From Clostridia bacterium (GTDB taxonomy: Bacteria > Bacillota > Clostridia > Oscillospirales > CAG-272), in assembly GCA_017399105.1 (NCBI GenBank), contig JAFQEJ010000017.1:1-64000 (forward strand): DNA of 64,000 nucleotides. The letters are read 5' to 3'. The notes under the pieces are model-generated. The model was given only the letters and a program-made list of their open reading frames with translations. It searched no databases and was not told where the DNA came from. Positions 45,953 through 55,002 of the stretch are shown here, one piece after another. The translations under genes and the position numbers were made by a program. Every line of letters starts with the position of its first letter. Position 1 is the first letter of the stretch.

Positions 45953-45965
45953 TTCACGAAATGAG

Positions 45966-45999
45966 AAAAAACCGTACGTTGTACGGCTTTTTTCTTTTT
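45966..45999 (+). terminator. Terminator of rplS
   Basis: CCGTAC (45972-45977), loop GTT, GTACGG (45981-45986), flanked by A5-6 and followed by CTTTTTTCTTTTTG. Confidence 0.9.
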
Positions 46000-46014
46000 G
46001 TTCATAAAATTTGC

Positions 46015-46043
46015 TTGTTATACGCTCTGCCCGGTGCTATAAT
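46015..46043 (+). promoter_or_regulatory. Promoter of the phosphoglycerate mutase-lepB pair
   Basis: TTGTTA (46015-46020), 17-bp spacer, TATAAT (46038-46043), about 70 nt before the ATG at 46115. Confidence 0.7.
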
Positions 46044-46114
46044 AATTAAGTATGAACTTTAAGTTCCTATTCAGAGACAAAAATGAATTTCAATATCATA
46101 CAGGAGCGATTATC

Positions 46115-47326
46115 ATGAAATATGCGGTTATTCTCTGCGACGGAATGGCAGACTATAAGGTAAAAGAGCTGGGCGGAAAGACGCCCATGGAGACAGCAAA
46201 GAAGCCCACGATGGACATGCTGGCGAAGACATCGCTTGCCGGCACCGTTTCCAATGTGCCCGAAGGCATGGTGCCCGAGAGCGATACCGCCAATATCGCG
46301 GTGCTTTCCTACGATCCCAAAATCTATTCCAAGGGACGCTCGCCGCTGGAGGCTGTGAGCATGGGTATCGAAATGCAGCCCGATGAGACTGCCTACCGCT
46401 GCAATGTGGTGACACTCAGCGAGGATGAGGAGAACTATGAGGATCGCATCATGCTCGACCATAGTGCCGATGAGATCACCACAGCCGAAGCCGATCTGCT
46501 GATCAAAGCCATCGACGAAAAGCTGGGCAATGAGCTGCGCAAGTTCTATACCGGTGTCAGCTACCGTCACTGCCTGATCTGGAAGAATACTCCCGCCGAA
46601 TACAACTTTATGCGCCCCCACGATATCCTCGGTCGCTGTGTAAAAGATTATCTCCCCGCCGGCGAGGACGGCGCGCCCTTCCTCGAGCTGATGAAAGCCA
46701 GCTGGGATATTCTGCGCGATCATCCGGTCAATGTGGATCGCCGCGCAAGAGGTCTGAAGCCTGCCAACTCCATCTGGCTCTGGAGCCCCGGTAAGAAGCC
46801 CGCGCTTCCCAGCTTCAAAGAAAAATGGGGGCTTGACGCCTCTGTTATCTCTGCAGTTGACCTGATCAAGGGAATCGGTCTGTGCGCGGACATGGAGTCG
46901 ATCGACGTGGAAGGTGCTACCGGAAACGTACATACCAACTACAAGGGCAAGGCAGATGCCTGCATCGATGCGTTCGAGCGCGGACGCGATTTCGTTTACA
47001 TCCATGTGGAAGCTCCCGATGAGTGCGGTCACAGAGCCGAGATTGAAAATAAGGTGCTCTCCATCGAGCTGATCGATGAGAAGATTCTGAAGCCGGTCTA
47101 TGAGTATCTGAAGGGTACCGGCGAGGACTTCTCCATCATGGTTCTGCCCGATCATCCCACACCCATCGAGATGCGTACCCACTCCATGGATCCCGTTCCC
47201 TTCATCATCTACAAGAGCAATGCGGAGAAGCAGGGCATCGAATGCTTTACAGAGGATGTCGCAAAGGCAACCGGCTTCTATCTCGAGCACGGATATGATT
47301 TGATGAACTATTTCATTGAGAAATAA
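46115..47326 (+). CDS. Archaeal-type cofactor-independent phosphoglycerate mutase (ApgM-like)
   Basis: 403 residues. Alkaline-phosphatase superfamily: ILCDGMADY, TVSNVPEGMVPESDTANIAV (nucleophile region Ser-Asp-Thr-Ala-Asn), YIHVEAPDECGHRAE and VLPDHPTPIEMRTHSMDPVP (metal-binding Asp/His). Interconverts 3- and 2-phosphoglycerate in glycolysis; related proteins have been annotated as putative homoserine kinases, so that role is an alternative. The frame is open to 46052; ATG 46115 has CAGGAG 9 nt upstream. Co-transcribed with lepB (13-bp gap). Confidence 0.88.
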   Translation: MKYAVILCDGMADYKVKELGGKTPMETAKKPTMDMLAKTSLAGTVSNVPEGMVPESDTANIAVLSYDPKIYSKGRSPLEAVSMGIEMQPDETAYRCNVVTLSEDEENYEDRIMLDHSADEITTAEADLLIKAIDEKLGNELRKFYTGVSYRHCLIWKNTPAEYNFMRPHDILGRCVKDYLPAGEDGAPFLELMKASWDILRDHPVNVDRRARGLKPANSIWLWSPGKKPALPSFKEKWGLDASVISAVDLIKGIGLCADMESIDVEGATGNVHTNYKGKADACIDAFERGRDFVYIHVEAPDECGHRAEIENKVLSIELIDEKILKPVYEYLKGTGEDFSIMVLPDHPTPIEMRTHSMDPVPFIIYKSNAEKQGIECFTEDVAKATGFYLEHGYDLMNYFIEK

Positions 47327-47339
47327 GGAGTATCACCCG

Positions 47340-47996
47340 ATGAACAAGGACGATAAGATCAGAGAAGAGGGCATCGAGCCTGAAAAGAGCGCAGAAGAGA
47401 TGATTGCCGAAGAACTGTCTGAGGACGGTGAAGCAGTTATCGAAGAGACCCATGAGAAGAAGCCGACTCTTGTTGAATCGCTCTTCGATTGGGTGGAGCT
47501 TTTTGCATTCTCGCTGACCTTTGTACTGTTGATTCTCACCTTTGTGGGACGGCACTCACCTGTGGACGGCACCTCGATGGTTCCGACACTTGCCGACAAG
47601 GATATGCTGCTGGTATCTAACCTTTTCTATACCCCCGAAAATGGCGATATCATCGTGTTCCAGCCTACATCCGCTTATAATGAGCCTTATGTAAAGCGTG
47701 TCATTGCAACAGGCGGTCAGACGGTGGATATTGATTTCGAAAACTGGATTGTAACTGTGGACGGGGAAGTGGTTGAAGAAGATTATATCAACCGCGTCAG
47801 TATGCCTATGCGCGATTACAACAACGACATCTATCCGCTGGAGGTACCCGAGGGGTATCTTTTCGTAATGGGAGACAACCGCAACGGCTCCAAGGACAGC
47901 CGCCATCCAGAGGTGGGACTTGTCGATGAGAGGCTTGTCATCGGCGAGGTCAAATGCCGCATTCTGCCGGTGGATTCGATTGAATTCTTCAATTGA
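47340..47996 (+). CDS. lepB: Signal peptidase I
   Basis: 218 residues. Removes signal peptides from exported proteins. An acidic cytosolic N-terminal tail of about 45 residues, one membrane segment (about 50-70), then the catalytic motifs DGTSMVPT (Ser79), YVKRVIATGG (Lys119) and MGDNRNGSKDSR. Start ATG 47340 with AAGGAG 9 nt upstream. In many Firmicutes lepB lies between rplS and rbgA, as here, but with the mutase inserted. Confidence 0.95.
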   Translation: MNKDDKIREEGIEPEKSAEEMIAEELSEDGEAVIEETHEKKPTLVESLFDWVELFAFSLTFVLLILTFVGRHSPVDGTSMVPTLADKDMLLVSNLFYTPENGDIIVFQPTSAYNEPYVKRVIATGGQTVDIDFENWIVTVDGEVVEEDYINRVSMPMRDYNNDIYPLEVPEGYLFVMGDNRNGSKDSRHPEVGLVDERLVIGEVKCRILPVDSIEFFN

Positions 47997-48082
47997 ACTG
48001 CAGCTCCGGAATTCAGTTAACATTCGCAGGGGAAGTGTCTCGCTTCCCTGATCGCAATATCTTCACACAAATATCAAAAAAC

Positions 48083-48115
48083 GAAACAGAGTGTTTCCTC
48101 ACTCTGTTTCTTTAT
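48083..48115 (+). terminator. Terminator after lepB
   Basis: GAAACAGAGTG (48083-48093), loop TTTCCT, CACTCTGTTTC (48100-48110), 11 bp perfect, then TTTATT. A bulged hairpin (about 48027-48050) lies just upstream. Confidence 0.85.
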
Positions 48116-48134
48116 TAGAAAGAGAGGGAGCACA

Positions 48135-49010
48135 ATGCCATCTCAAACTATCCAATGGTTTCCCGGTCATATGGCGAAAACCCGACGGCTGATTACAGAA
48201 AATCTCAGTCTTGTCGATCTTGTCATCGAAGTGGTGGACGCCCGAATTCCCGCATCCAGCCGTAATCCCGAGATCACCCGACTCACCGCATCCAAGCCGA
48301 GGCTGACTGTGCTGACTAAGGTGACCCTTGCCGATCCTGCAGTATCCGATAAATGGCGCGCTCATTTTGCGGCAACGGGAGAGCACTGCCTCTTCTGTGA
48401 CTGCATCAGCGGTGCGGGGCTGAATCAGATTCCCGCCGCAGTCAGGGAAATTCTCTCCGAGAAGCTGGAGCGCTATGACGCAAAGGGAATGACCCGCGAT
48501 CTCAAAGCAATGGTGGTGGGCATCCCAAACGTGGGAAAATCCTCGCTGATCAACCGTCTTGCGGGACAGAAAAAGGCAAAGGTGGAGAACCGCCCCGGTG
48601 TGACGCTGACCAAGCAATGGATCAAAACTACAGTCGGACTTGATCTGCTCGATATGCCCGGCGTGCTCTGGCCCAAATTTGAGGATCCTACAGTCGGTGA
48701 AAATCTCGCCGTTACCGGTGCGATTAAGGATGATATCCTCGATGTGGAGTCGATTGCAATGATTCTTTGCCGCAGACTGCGTGCGCTCTATCCGAAGGAG
48801 TTTGCTTCCCGTTATAAGCTGGGCGAGCCTTCCTCCTGGCAGGACTGCACCGATTTTGAGCTGCTCGAATTGGTTGGACGCAAGCGTGGATTCCTTGTCT
48901 CGGGCGGCGAGATCGACACCGAGCGTACAGCAAATATGCTGCTTGACGAATTCCGTGCGGCAAAAATCGGACGTATGACGCTGGAGCTGCCCTCCGAGGT
49001 GGAAGCATGA
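48135..49010 (+). CDS. rbgA: Ribosome biogenesis GTPase RbgA/YlqF with aberrant G4 motif
   Basis: 291 residues. Circularly permuted GTPase for late 50S assembly. WFPGHMAKT with the expected catalytic His12, VDARIPASSRNP, G5-like SGAG (92-95), G1 GIPNVGKSS (129-137), G2 Thr157, G3 DMPG (173-176), and a C-terminal RNA-binding domain. The G4 motif, normally NKxD, reads TKVT (61-64) in the DNA, so both guanine-specificity residues are replaced; G1 and G3 are intact. First gene of rbgA-rnhB-yraN, overlapping rnhB by 4 nt. Confidence 0.93.
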   Translation: MPSQTIQWFPGHMAKTRRLITENLSLVDLVIEVVDARIPASSRNPEITRLTASKPRLTVLTKVTLADPAVSDKWRAHFAATGEHCLFCDCISGAGLNQIPAAVREILSEKLERYDAKGMTRDLKAMVVGIPNVGKSSLINRLAGQKKAKVENRPGVTLTKQWIKTTVGLDLLDMPGVLWPKFEDPTVGENLAVTGAIKDDILDVESIAMILCRRLRALYPKEFASRYKLGEPSSWQDCTDFELLELVGRKRGFLVSGGEIDTERTANMLLDEFRAAKIGRMTLELPSEVEA

Positions 49011-49636
49011 AGCGTACACCGCCAAAGCCTCTGACATGGGAAATTGAAAACAGCTATTTTGAGCAGGGCTATACCCTCATCTGCGGCTGTGACGAAGCAG
49101 GACGGGGACCGCTTGCAGGCCCTGTTGTTGCTGCTGCCTGTGTTCTGCCTGCAGGTCTCATGATCGAAGGCTTGAACGATTCAAAGAAGCTCTCCGAAAA
49201 GAAGCGCGACGCACTCTTTGAGCTAATTAAGCGGGATGCTGTCGCTTATGCCATCGCCGAAGCTTCTCCCGAGGAGATCGACGAGATCAATATTCTGAAT
49301 GCCTCCATGCTTGCCATGAAGAGAGCGATTGAAGCACTTCAAGTGAAGCCCGAGATGGCACTGATCGACGGCAACACGGTGCGAGGATTTGATATTCCCG
49401 CCTATCCCATTATCGGCGGTGATGCGAAATCTCCCTCCATCGCAGCCGCATCCATCCTTGCCAAGGTGACCCGTGACCGCTATTGCCTTGAGATGGACAG
49501 GCTCTATCCTGAGTACGGCTTTGCGGGGCATAAAGGCTATCCCACTAAGCTGCATATGGATCTTGTCCGCGAGCTTGGCCCCTGCCCGCTGCACCGAAAA
49601 AGCTTTCTCAAATTTCTCGAAGGTGATGCCAAATGA
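49007..49636 (+). CDS. rnhB: Ribonuclease HII
   Basis: 209 residues. Removes RNA from RNA-DNA hybrids and starts ribonucleotide excision. CGCDEAGRGPLAGPV supplies Asp29 and Glu30, ALIDGN supplies Asp121, and AAASILAKVTRDR and GYPTKLH are conserved. ATG overlaps the rbgA stop (ATGA) and its own stop overlaps yraN, so the three genes are translationally coupled. Confidence 0.96.
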   Translation: MKRTPPKPLTWEIENSYFEQGYTLICGCDEAGRGPLAGPVVAAACVLPAGLMIEGLNDSKKLSEKKRDALFELIKRDAVAYAIAEASPEEIDEINILNASMLAMKRAIEALQVKPEMALIDGNTVRGFDIPAYPIIGGDAKSPSIAAASILAKVTRDRYCLEMDRLYPEYGFAGHKGYPTKLHMDLVRELGPCPLHRKSFLKFLEGDAK

Positions 49637-50037
49637 ATCCCTCCGATAATACGGCGAAAGGCCGCCGCGGAGAAACCATCGCCTGTGATTTTCTCCTGCG
49701 CGAGGGATATACTATCATTTTCCGCAATTACCATGCAGCCCATGGGGAAATTGATATCGTCGCTGCCGACGGACAATACCTGGTTTTTGTTGAGGTCAAG
49801 GCTCGGAAGAGCGGTCAGAGCAGCCGTTACGGGCGACCTGCAGATGCGGTTAATACAGCAAAGAAGATTCATCTCACCTCAGCCGCCGAGCAGTACCTGA
49901 GGGAGCATCCCACAGACCTCCGACCTCGCTTTGATATCATCGAAGTCTATACCGATATCAATCTGGGGGATGCCGGTGTCGCCGCAGAGGTGAAGCATTT
50001 CAAGGGGGCATTCACTGCATGCAGGGAGCGAAAATGA
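49633..50037 (+). CDS. yraN: YraN family (UPF0102) nuclease-like protein
   Basis: 134 residues. Nuclease-fold family of unknown function: GRRGETIACDFLLREGYTI, RNYHAAHGEIDIVA and YLVFVEVKAR (E-x-K motif of the restriction-endonuclease fold). Overlaps rnhB by 4 nt. The same rnhB-yraN order is found widely. Confidence 0.92.
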   Translation: MNPSDNTAKGRRGETIACDFLLREGYTIIFRNYHAAHGEIDIVAADGQYLVFVEVKARKSGQSSRYGRPADAVNTAKKIHLTSAAEQYLREHPTDLRPRFDIIEVYTDINLGDAGVAAEVKHFKGAFTACRERK

Positions 50038-50040
50038 ATT

Positions 50041-50077
50041 AAACGGTTGTGATGTGCGTTCATCATGACCGTTTTTT
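50041..50077 (+). terminator. Terminator of rbgA-rnhB-yraN
   Basis: AACGGT...TGATG, 6-nt loop, CATCA...ACCGTT followed by TTTTTG; a two-part stem interrupted by a TG/TG internal loop. Confidence 0.75.
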
Positions 50078-50246
50078 GTGCGATTTTACAATTAACTTTC
50101 GCAGAATAGGCGCTTGTTTATTCAATCATCCGAAATTCTATTTTAGGGTGGAATTACAGGGAATTTCGTGATATAATTATGCTTGAATCAATGTCAGAAC
50201 AACCATGCGATAAGCAAACAAAATACAGAAACCAGAGGAATTATTT

Positions 50247-51743
50247 ATGGACGAACTTCGTTATACAAGCACGAGAGGCAACGGCGCTGAGGTCACATCT
50301 GCTCAGGCGATCAAGCAGGGTCTTGCCGATGATGGCGGTCTCTTTATGCCCCTCGATATTCCGCTGATTGCGGATGATACTCTCGTGGAGCTCTGCAAGA
50401 TGAGCTATGCAGAACGCGCAGCTCATGTGCTGGGATTATTCTTAACCGATTACAGCCATGACGAGCTGCTCTCCGACTGCATCGCAGCCTACGGAGAGGA
50501 TCGCTTCCCGGGCGGTGCCGCTCCCATCAAGGGACTGGGCGACAGCATCCGTGTGCTCGAGCTTTGGCACGGACCGACCTGCGCTTTCAAGGATATGGCA
50601 CTTCAGATTATGCCCAAGCTTCTCTCCCGTGCCCTCACCAAGACCGGTGAGATGCGCAAGGCAATGATCCTTGTGGCAACCTCGGGCGATACCGGCAAGG
50701 CTGCTCTTGAAGGATACCGCGACGCTGCAGGCATCAGCATCAAGGTTTTCTATCCCACAGGCGGTGTCAGCCGTATTCAGAAGCTTCAGATGGCATCCCA
50801 GGAGGGCAATAATGTTTCTGTTACAGCCATCCGCGGCAACTTTGACGATGCACAGAACGGTGTCAAGCGGATCTTCTCGGATGCAGACTTTGCCGCTGAA
50901 CTGAATGAGGCAGGCTGCTTCCTCTCCAGTGCCAACTCGATCAACTGGGGCAGACTGGCTCCTCAGATCGTCTACTATATTTCCGCATACTGCGACATGA
51001 TCAATGCCGGCGATATTCTGCTGGGCGAAGAGATTGATGTCTGCGTTCCCACCGGCAACTTCGGCAATATCTTTGCTGCCTATATTGCAAAGTGCATGGG
51101 TCTGCCCATCAATAAGCTGATCTGTGCCTCCAACAGCAACAATATCCTTACCGATTTCCTTGCAACAGGCACCTATGACCGCAACCGCAAGTTCTATACC
51201 ACCATGTCTCCCTCCATGGATATCCTCATCTCAAGCAACCTGGAGCGTCTTCTCTATGTAACCGCCGGCAGCGATAAGACCGCCGGTTGGATGAAAGAAC
51301 TCTCCGAAAAGGGCGTTTACAGCGTGGATGACGAGACAAAGACCATGCTCCAGCGCAGCTTTGAGGGCTTCTACTGCGATGAAGCATCTACACAGGCTGC
51401 TATTAAGCGCATCTTCGATACATACGGTTATCTCATCGACACCCATACCGCAGTTGCCATGCACTGTGCTGAGCAGTATCTTGAGCAGAATCCCTCCAAG
51501 CGCCATATGCTTGTTGTTTCCACCGCTTCGCCCTATAAGTTCGCTGCCAGTGTTCTCGATGCGGTGTCGGATGAAAAGCCGGGCGATGACTTTGAGACCA
51601 TCGATACCCTCTGCCGCGTAACCGGAGCTGCTGTTCCCGCACCGCTTGCTTCGCTGAAGGATAAGAAGGTTCGCTTTGATACGGTTATCAATGCAGACGA
51701 GATGAAGGCGGATGTCGCTGCGTTCGGTGGAATCAAAGCATAA
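50247..51743 (+). CDS. thrC: Threonine synthase
   Basis: 498 residues. PLP enzyme converting O-phosphohomoserine to threonine. N-terminal YTSTRGNGAEV, GPTCAFKDMAL with the PLP lysine Lys115, LVATSGDTGKAALEGY, GNFDDAQNGVK, SANSINWGRLAPQ and VPTGNFGNIFAAY. Long form typical of E. coli and Clostridia. RBS GAGGA; a TATAAT-like box at 50172-50177 may be its -10 but the -35 is weak. Confidence 0.96.
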   Translation: MDELRYTSTRGNGAEVTSAQAIKQGLADDGGLFMPLDIPLIADDTLVELCKMSYAERAAHVLGLFLTDYSHDELLSDCIAAYGEDRFPGGAAPIKGLGDSIRVLELWHGPTCAFKDMALQIMPKLLSRALTKTGEMRKAMILVATSGDTGKAALEGYRDAAGISIKVFYPTGGVSRIQKLQMASQEGNNVSVTAIRGNFDDAQNGVKRIFSDADFAAELNEAGCFLSSANSINWGRLAPQIVYYISAYCDMINAGDILLGEEIDVCVPTGNFGNIFAAYIAKCMGLPINKLICASNSNNILTDFLATGTYDRNRKFYTTMSPSMDILISSNLERLLYVTAGSDKTAGWMKELSEKGVYSVDDETKTMLQRSFEGFYCDEASTQAAIKRIFDTYGYLIDTHTAVAMHCAEQYLEQNPSKRHMLVVSTASPYKFAASVLDAVSDEKPGDDFETIDTLCRVTGAAVPAPLASLKDKKVRFDTVINADEMKADVAAFGGIKA

Positions 51744-51765
51744 GTCCGACCCGATTCGCATATTC

Positions 51766-51978
51766 TTATAGGGACGCGCGCGGCTTGAAGGTAGCACAGA
51801 CCGTTTCTGTGCTGTTCTGAGCGAAGGTCGTGCCTACCGCAATTCGCTCTGCCGTGCAGTAGTTGTCACCGTCATGGTAAACGCAGTTCTTTACGTCGCA
51901 TCTTACCCCCGCGATGTGCTTGGGAATGCTGCCCATAACCCCGCGGCGCATGTCCTCGTAACTGTCAAAAAGACCCAT
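51766..51978 (-). CDS. DUF1540 family protein
   Basis: 70 residues. Pattern VRCDVKNCVYHDGDNYCTA, then IAVG and ETVCATFKP, with four Cys, matches DUF1540, a small putative metal-binding domain widespread in Clostridia and sometimes linked to sporulation. RBS AAGGAG; convergent with thrC. Confidence 0.8.
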   Translation of the reverse strand: MGLFDSYEDMRRGVMGSIPKHIAGVRCDVKNCVYHDGDNYCTAERIAVGTTFAQNSTETVCATFKPRASL

Positions 51979-52132
51979 ATCATCACTCCTTGAATATCAG
52001 GTTTCGTATCAGAAACGGCCGACTTCATATTTTCGGTCGTTTTTGAATATATGCCTGTCATATCGGCTTTGGTAGTATCGGTCAAAAACTTCGTTTCATA
52101 CCAAGAAAATTCTCACAAAAAGGAGGCATACC

Positions 52133-52834
52133 GTGGCGCTCTTTGTACTCTCGGATACCCATTTTTCCGAAAGCTCCTCAAAGCCAATGGACATCTTCGG
52201 CAACCGCTGGCAGAATTATACCGCCAAGCTCACCGAGCGCTGGAATGCCTGTGTAGGTGAGAATGACACTGTTATTGTCCCTGGCGATATCTCCTGGGGC
52301 ATGTCACTGAAGGAAGCCGAGGCAGATCTGAAGCTGCTCTCCTCACTGAAGGGACAAAAAATCATCGCCAAGGGCAATCATGACTACTGGTGGGCATCCG
52401 GGGCGAAGATGCAGTCCTTTTTCGATGACTGCGGCATTGATAATATCGCAATTCTCCACTGCAATGCCTACCCCATCGAGGGAAGAATGATCTGCGGCAC
52501 GCGTGGCTGGTATAACGACGAGGGCGCATCTCCCAAGGATGTGGATTACGCCAAGATCGTCAACCGCGAATGCATCCGGCTTGAGATGAGTCTGGAGGCG
52601 GCAAACAAAATCGATGCCGGCATGGAGAAGCTGATCTTCATGCATTTTCCGCCGGTGTTTAACGATTATATCTGTCGGGAGCTTGTGGATATGCTGCATA
52701 AATATGGCGTGAGGCGCTGCTTCTACGGGCATATTCACGGCAGCTACAATATGCCTCCCTCGCGGCTTTTTGAGGAGATTGAATTCACCATTGTATCAGC
52801 CGATTACCTCAATTTTATTCCCAAGCTGATTTAA
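52133..52834 (+). CDS. Calcineurin-like metallophosphoesterase
   Basis: 233 residues. All five metal-site motifs are present: VLSDTHF (Asp8, His10), VPGDISWG, AKGNHDYWW, MHFPPV and YGHIHGS. Hydrolyses phosphate esters with a dinuclear metal centre; substrate unknown. The start is GTG at 52133 with AGGAGG 6 nt upstream. Confidence 0.9.
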   Translation: MALFVLSDTHFSESSSKPMDIFGNRWQNYTAKLTERWNACVGENDTVIVPGDISWGMSLKEAEADLKLLSSLKGQKIIAKGNHDYWWASGAKMQSFFDDCGIDNIAILHCNAYPIEGRMICGTRGWYNDEGASPKDVDYAKIVNRECIRLEMSLEAANKIDAGMEKLIFMHFPPVFNDYICRELVDMLHKYGVRRCFYGHIHGSYNMPPSRLFEEIEFTIVSADYLNFIPKLI

Positions 52835-52887
52835 GTCGTTTTTTACCCGTAATTATTGAATTTTTTAATAATTTTATCCCCAATACC

Positions 52888-52916
52888 TTGACTTTAAGGT
52901 TGCTATTTAGTACAAT
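52888..52916 (+). promoter_or_regulatory. Promoter of tig
   Basis: TTGACT (52888-52893), 17-bp spacer, TACAAT (52911-52916), about 58 nt before the tig ATG. Confidence 0.75.
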
Positions 52917-52973
52917 TAATGTATTATGAAAAATATTGCATTTTAATGGCATAGTTCCGGAGGAAGTATAACA

Positions 52974-54275
52974 ATGACTCTTAAAAACATCACCAATCCC
53001 GAAAAGAACGTAACCGAGCTTGAGTTTATCATAGAGAAGGAAGTCTTCGACGCAGCTGTTGACAAGCAGTTCAAGAAGAACGCTCCCAAGATGAACATCC
53101 CCGGTTTCAGACGCGGCAAGGCTCCCAGAAGCATCATCGAAAAGATGTACGGCAAGGGTGTGTTCTATGAGGATGCACTCAACGATGTCCTTCCCGCAGC
53201 ATATGAAGCAGCTCTTGCCGAGTCCAAGGCTGAGGCTGTCAGCCGTCCCGAGTTCGATGTTGATTCCATCGACGAGAACGGCGTTGTAGTAAAGGCTAAG
53301 TTCTATGTAAAGCCCGAAGTTACCATCGACGGCTACAAGGGCATCGAGGCAGAGCGCACACTGGTTCCCGTAACCGATGCTGACGTTGATGCCGAGATCA
53401 ATACCACCCGCGAGCGCAACTCCCGTCTGGTTGACGTAACCGACCGCGCAGCTCAGCTCGAGGACACCGTTGTGATCGATTTTGAAGGCTTTGTTGACGG
53501 TGTTGCATTTGACGGCGGCAAGGGCGAGAAGTTCAATCTTCGCCTCGGCTCCGGTCAGTTCATCCCCGGCTTCGAGGATCAGATTGTCGGTCATAACATC
53601 GGCGATGAGTTCGACGTAAACGTTGAGTTCCCCGCAGAGTATCATGCGGCTGATCTTGCAGGCAAGCCCGCAGTATTCAAGGTTAAGCTTCATGAGATCA
53701 AGTTCAACGAGCTTCCCGCGCTGGATGACGAGTTTGCAAAGGATGTTTCCGAATTCGATACTCTTGATGAATATAAGGCTGATGTTAAGGCAAAACTCGA
53801 GGCTAAGAATACTAAGACTGCCGACAACGAGGTGGAAGAGAAGCTCATCAACACCCTCATCGACAACCTGGGCGCTGATATCCCCGAGGCAATGTTCGTG
53901 ACCGAGACCGAGAACTTCCTGCGTGACTATGATTCCAGACTCCGTATGCAGGGTCTCGATCTCAACACCTACTTCAAGTATACCGGTATGGATCTCGATA
54001 CTCTCCGTGCACAGTTCAGACCTCAGGCTGAGCGTCAGGTAAAGACCCGCCTTGCTCTCGAGAAGATCGCAGAGCTTGAGGCAATCGAGGCAACCGAAGA
54101 GGATATCGAGGCAGAATTCAACCGTCTTGCAGCAGCATACAACATGCCTGCTGATCAGATCAAGGCTACCATCGCTGCTGAGGATCTGGCAAAGGATATT
54201 AAGGTTCAGAAGGCTGTTGATCTGGTTAAGTCCAGCGCAGTTGTAACCGATAAGGCTCCCGAGGCTGCTGAATAA
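52974..54275 (+). CDS. tig: Trigger factor
   Basis: 433 residues. Ribosome-bound chaperone with prolyl isomerase activity. N-terminal ribosome-docking GFRRGKAPRSIIEKMYG, FKBP-like domain (about 150-240: DTVVIDFEGFVDGVAFDGG, GSGQFIPGFEDQIVG) and the helical C-terminal arms. RBS CGGAGGA. Followed by clpP (62 bp) and clpX, the conserved tig-clpP-clpX order. Confidence 0.97.
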   Translation: MTLKNITNPEKNVTELEFIIEKEVFDAAVDKQFKKNAPKMNIPGFRRGKAPRSIIEKMYGKGVFYEDALNDVLPAAYEAALAESKAEAVSRPEFDVDSIDENGVVVKAKFYVKPEVTIDGYKGIEAERTLVPVTDADVDAEINTTRERNSRLVDVTDRAAQLEDTVVIDFEGFVDGVAFDGGKGEKFNLRLGSGQFIPGFEDQIVGHNIGDEFDVNVEFPAEYHAADLAGKPAVFKVKLHEIKFNELPALDDEFAKDVSEFDTLDEYKADVKAKLEAKNTKTADNEVEEKLINTLIDNLGADIPEAMFVTETENFLRDYDSRLRMQGLDLNTYFKYTGMDLDTLRAQFRPQAERQVKTRLALEKIAELEAIEATEEDIEAEFNRLAAAYNMPADQIKATIAAEDLAKDIKVQKAVDLVKSSAVVTDKAPEAAE

Positions 54276-54336
54276 TCAACAGCATATACCGGGCAAAGAC
54301 CATACACAGTGCATTTTTAATGGAAGGTGATAGCAA

Positions 54337-54921
54337 ATGGCACTTGTACCTACCGTAATTGAACAAACAAGCCGCGGCGAGCGCGCATATGACATTTATT
54401 CGCGCCTGCTCAATGACCGTATTGTATTCCTTGCCGATGAGGTGAACGATGTGACCGCATCTCTTGTGGTTGCACAGCTTCTTCTTCTCGAGCAGCAGGA
54501 TCCCGACGCGGATATCAACTTCTATATCAATTCCCCCGGCGGATCGATCTCCTCGGGCATGGCAATCTATGACACCATGAACTACATTAAGTGCGATGTC
54601 TCCACCATCTGCTTCGGCATGGCAGCAAGCATGGGCGCATTCCTGCTCTCCTCGGGCACAAAGGGAAAGCGCTTCGCACTTCCCAACAGCGAAATTATGA
54701 TCCACCAGCCTCTTGGCGGTATGCAGGGTCAGGCTTCGGATATCAAAATCCACGCCGATCATATCCTGCGCGTCCGCTCCAAGCTCAATGAGATCCTCGC
54801 CTCCAATACAGGCAAGCCCATTGATGTGATCGAGCGCGATACCGACCGTGACAACTTCCTCACCGCCGAACAGGCGCTGGAATACGGTCTGATCGATAAG
54901 ATCATCACCAAGAAGCAGTAA
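54337..54921 (+). CDS. clpP: ATP-dependent Clp protease proteolytic subunit
   Basis: 194 residues. Serine peptidase of the Clp barrel; catalytic triad Ser98 (GMAASMGAF), His123 (MIHQPLGG), Asp172 (DTDRDNF). Oxyanion-region [14 protein letters not shown] is intact. Partner ClpX is encoded next. RBS GGAAGGTGAT. Confidence 0.98.
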   Translation: MALVPTVIEQTSRGERAYDIYSRLLNDRIVFLADEVNDVTASLVVAQLLLLEQQDPDADINFYINSPGGSISSGMAIYDTMNYIKCDVSTICFGMAASMGAFLLSSGTKGKRFALPNSEIMIHQPLGGMQGQASDIKIHADHILRVRSKLNEILASNTGKPIDVIERDTDRDNFLTAEQALEYGLIDKIITKKQ

Positions 54922-54938
54922 AAACGCAGCATTTATCC

Positions 54939-54969
54939 GACAGACAGCTCTATTATCGGGCTGTCTGTC
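54939..54969 (+). terminator. Hairpin between clpP and clpX
   Basis: GACAGACAGC (54939-54948) pairs with GCTGTCTGTC (54960-54969), 10 bp perfect, 11-nt loop, followed by CCGATTTC with no U-run. May attenuate or stabilise the transcript rather than terminate. Confidence 0.45.
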
Positions 54970-55002
54970 CCGATTTCTAACCAATTCCGATGAAAGGACG
55001 CT

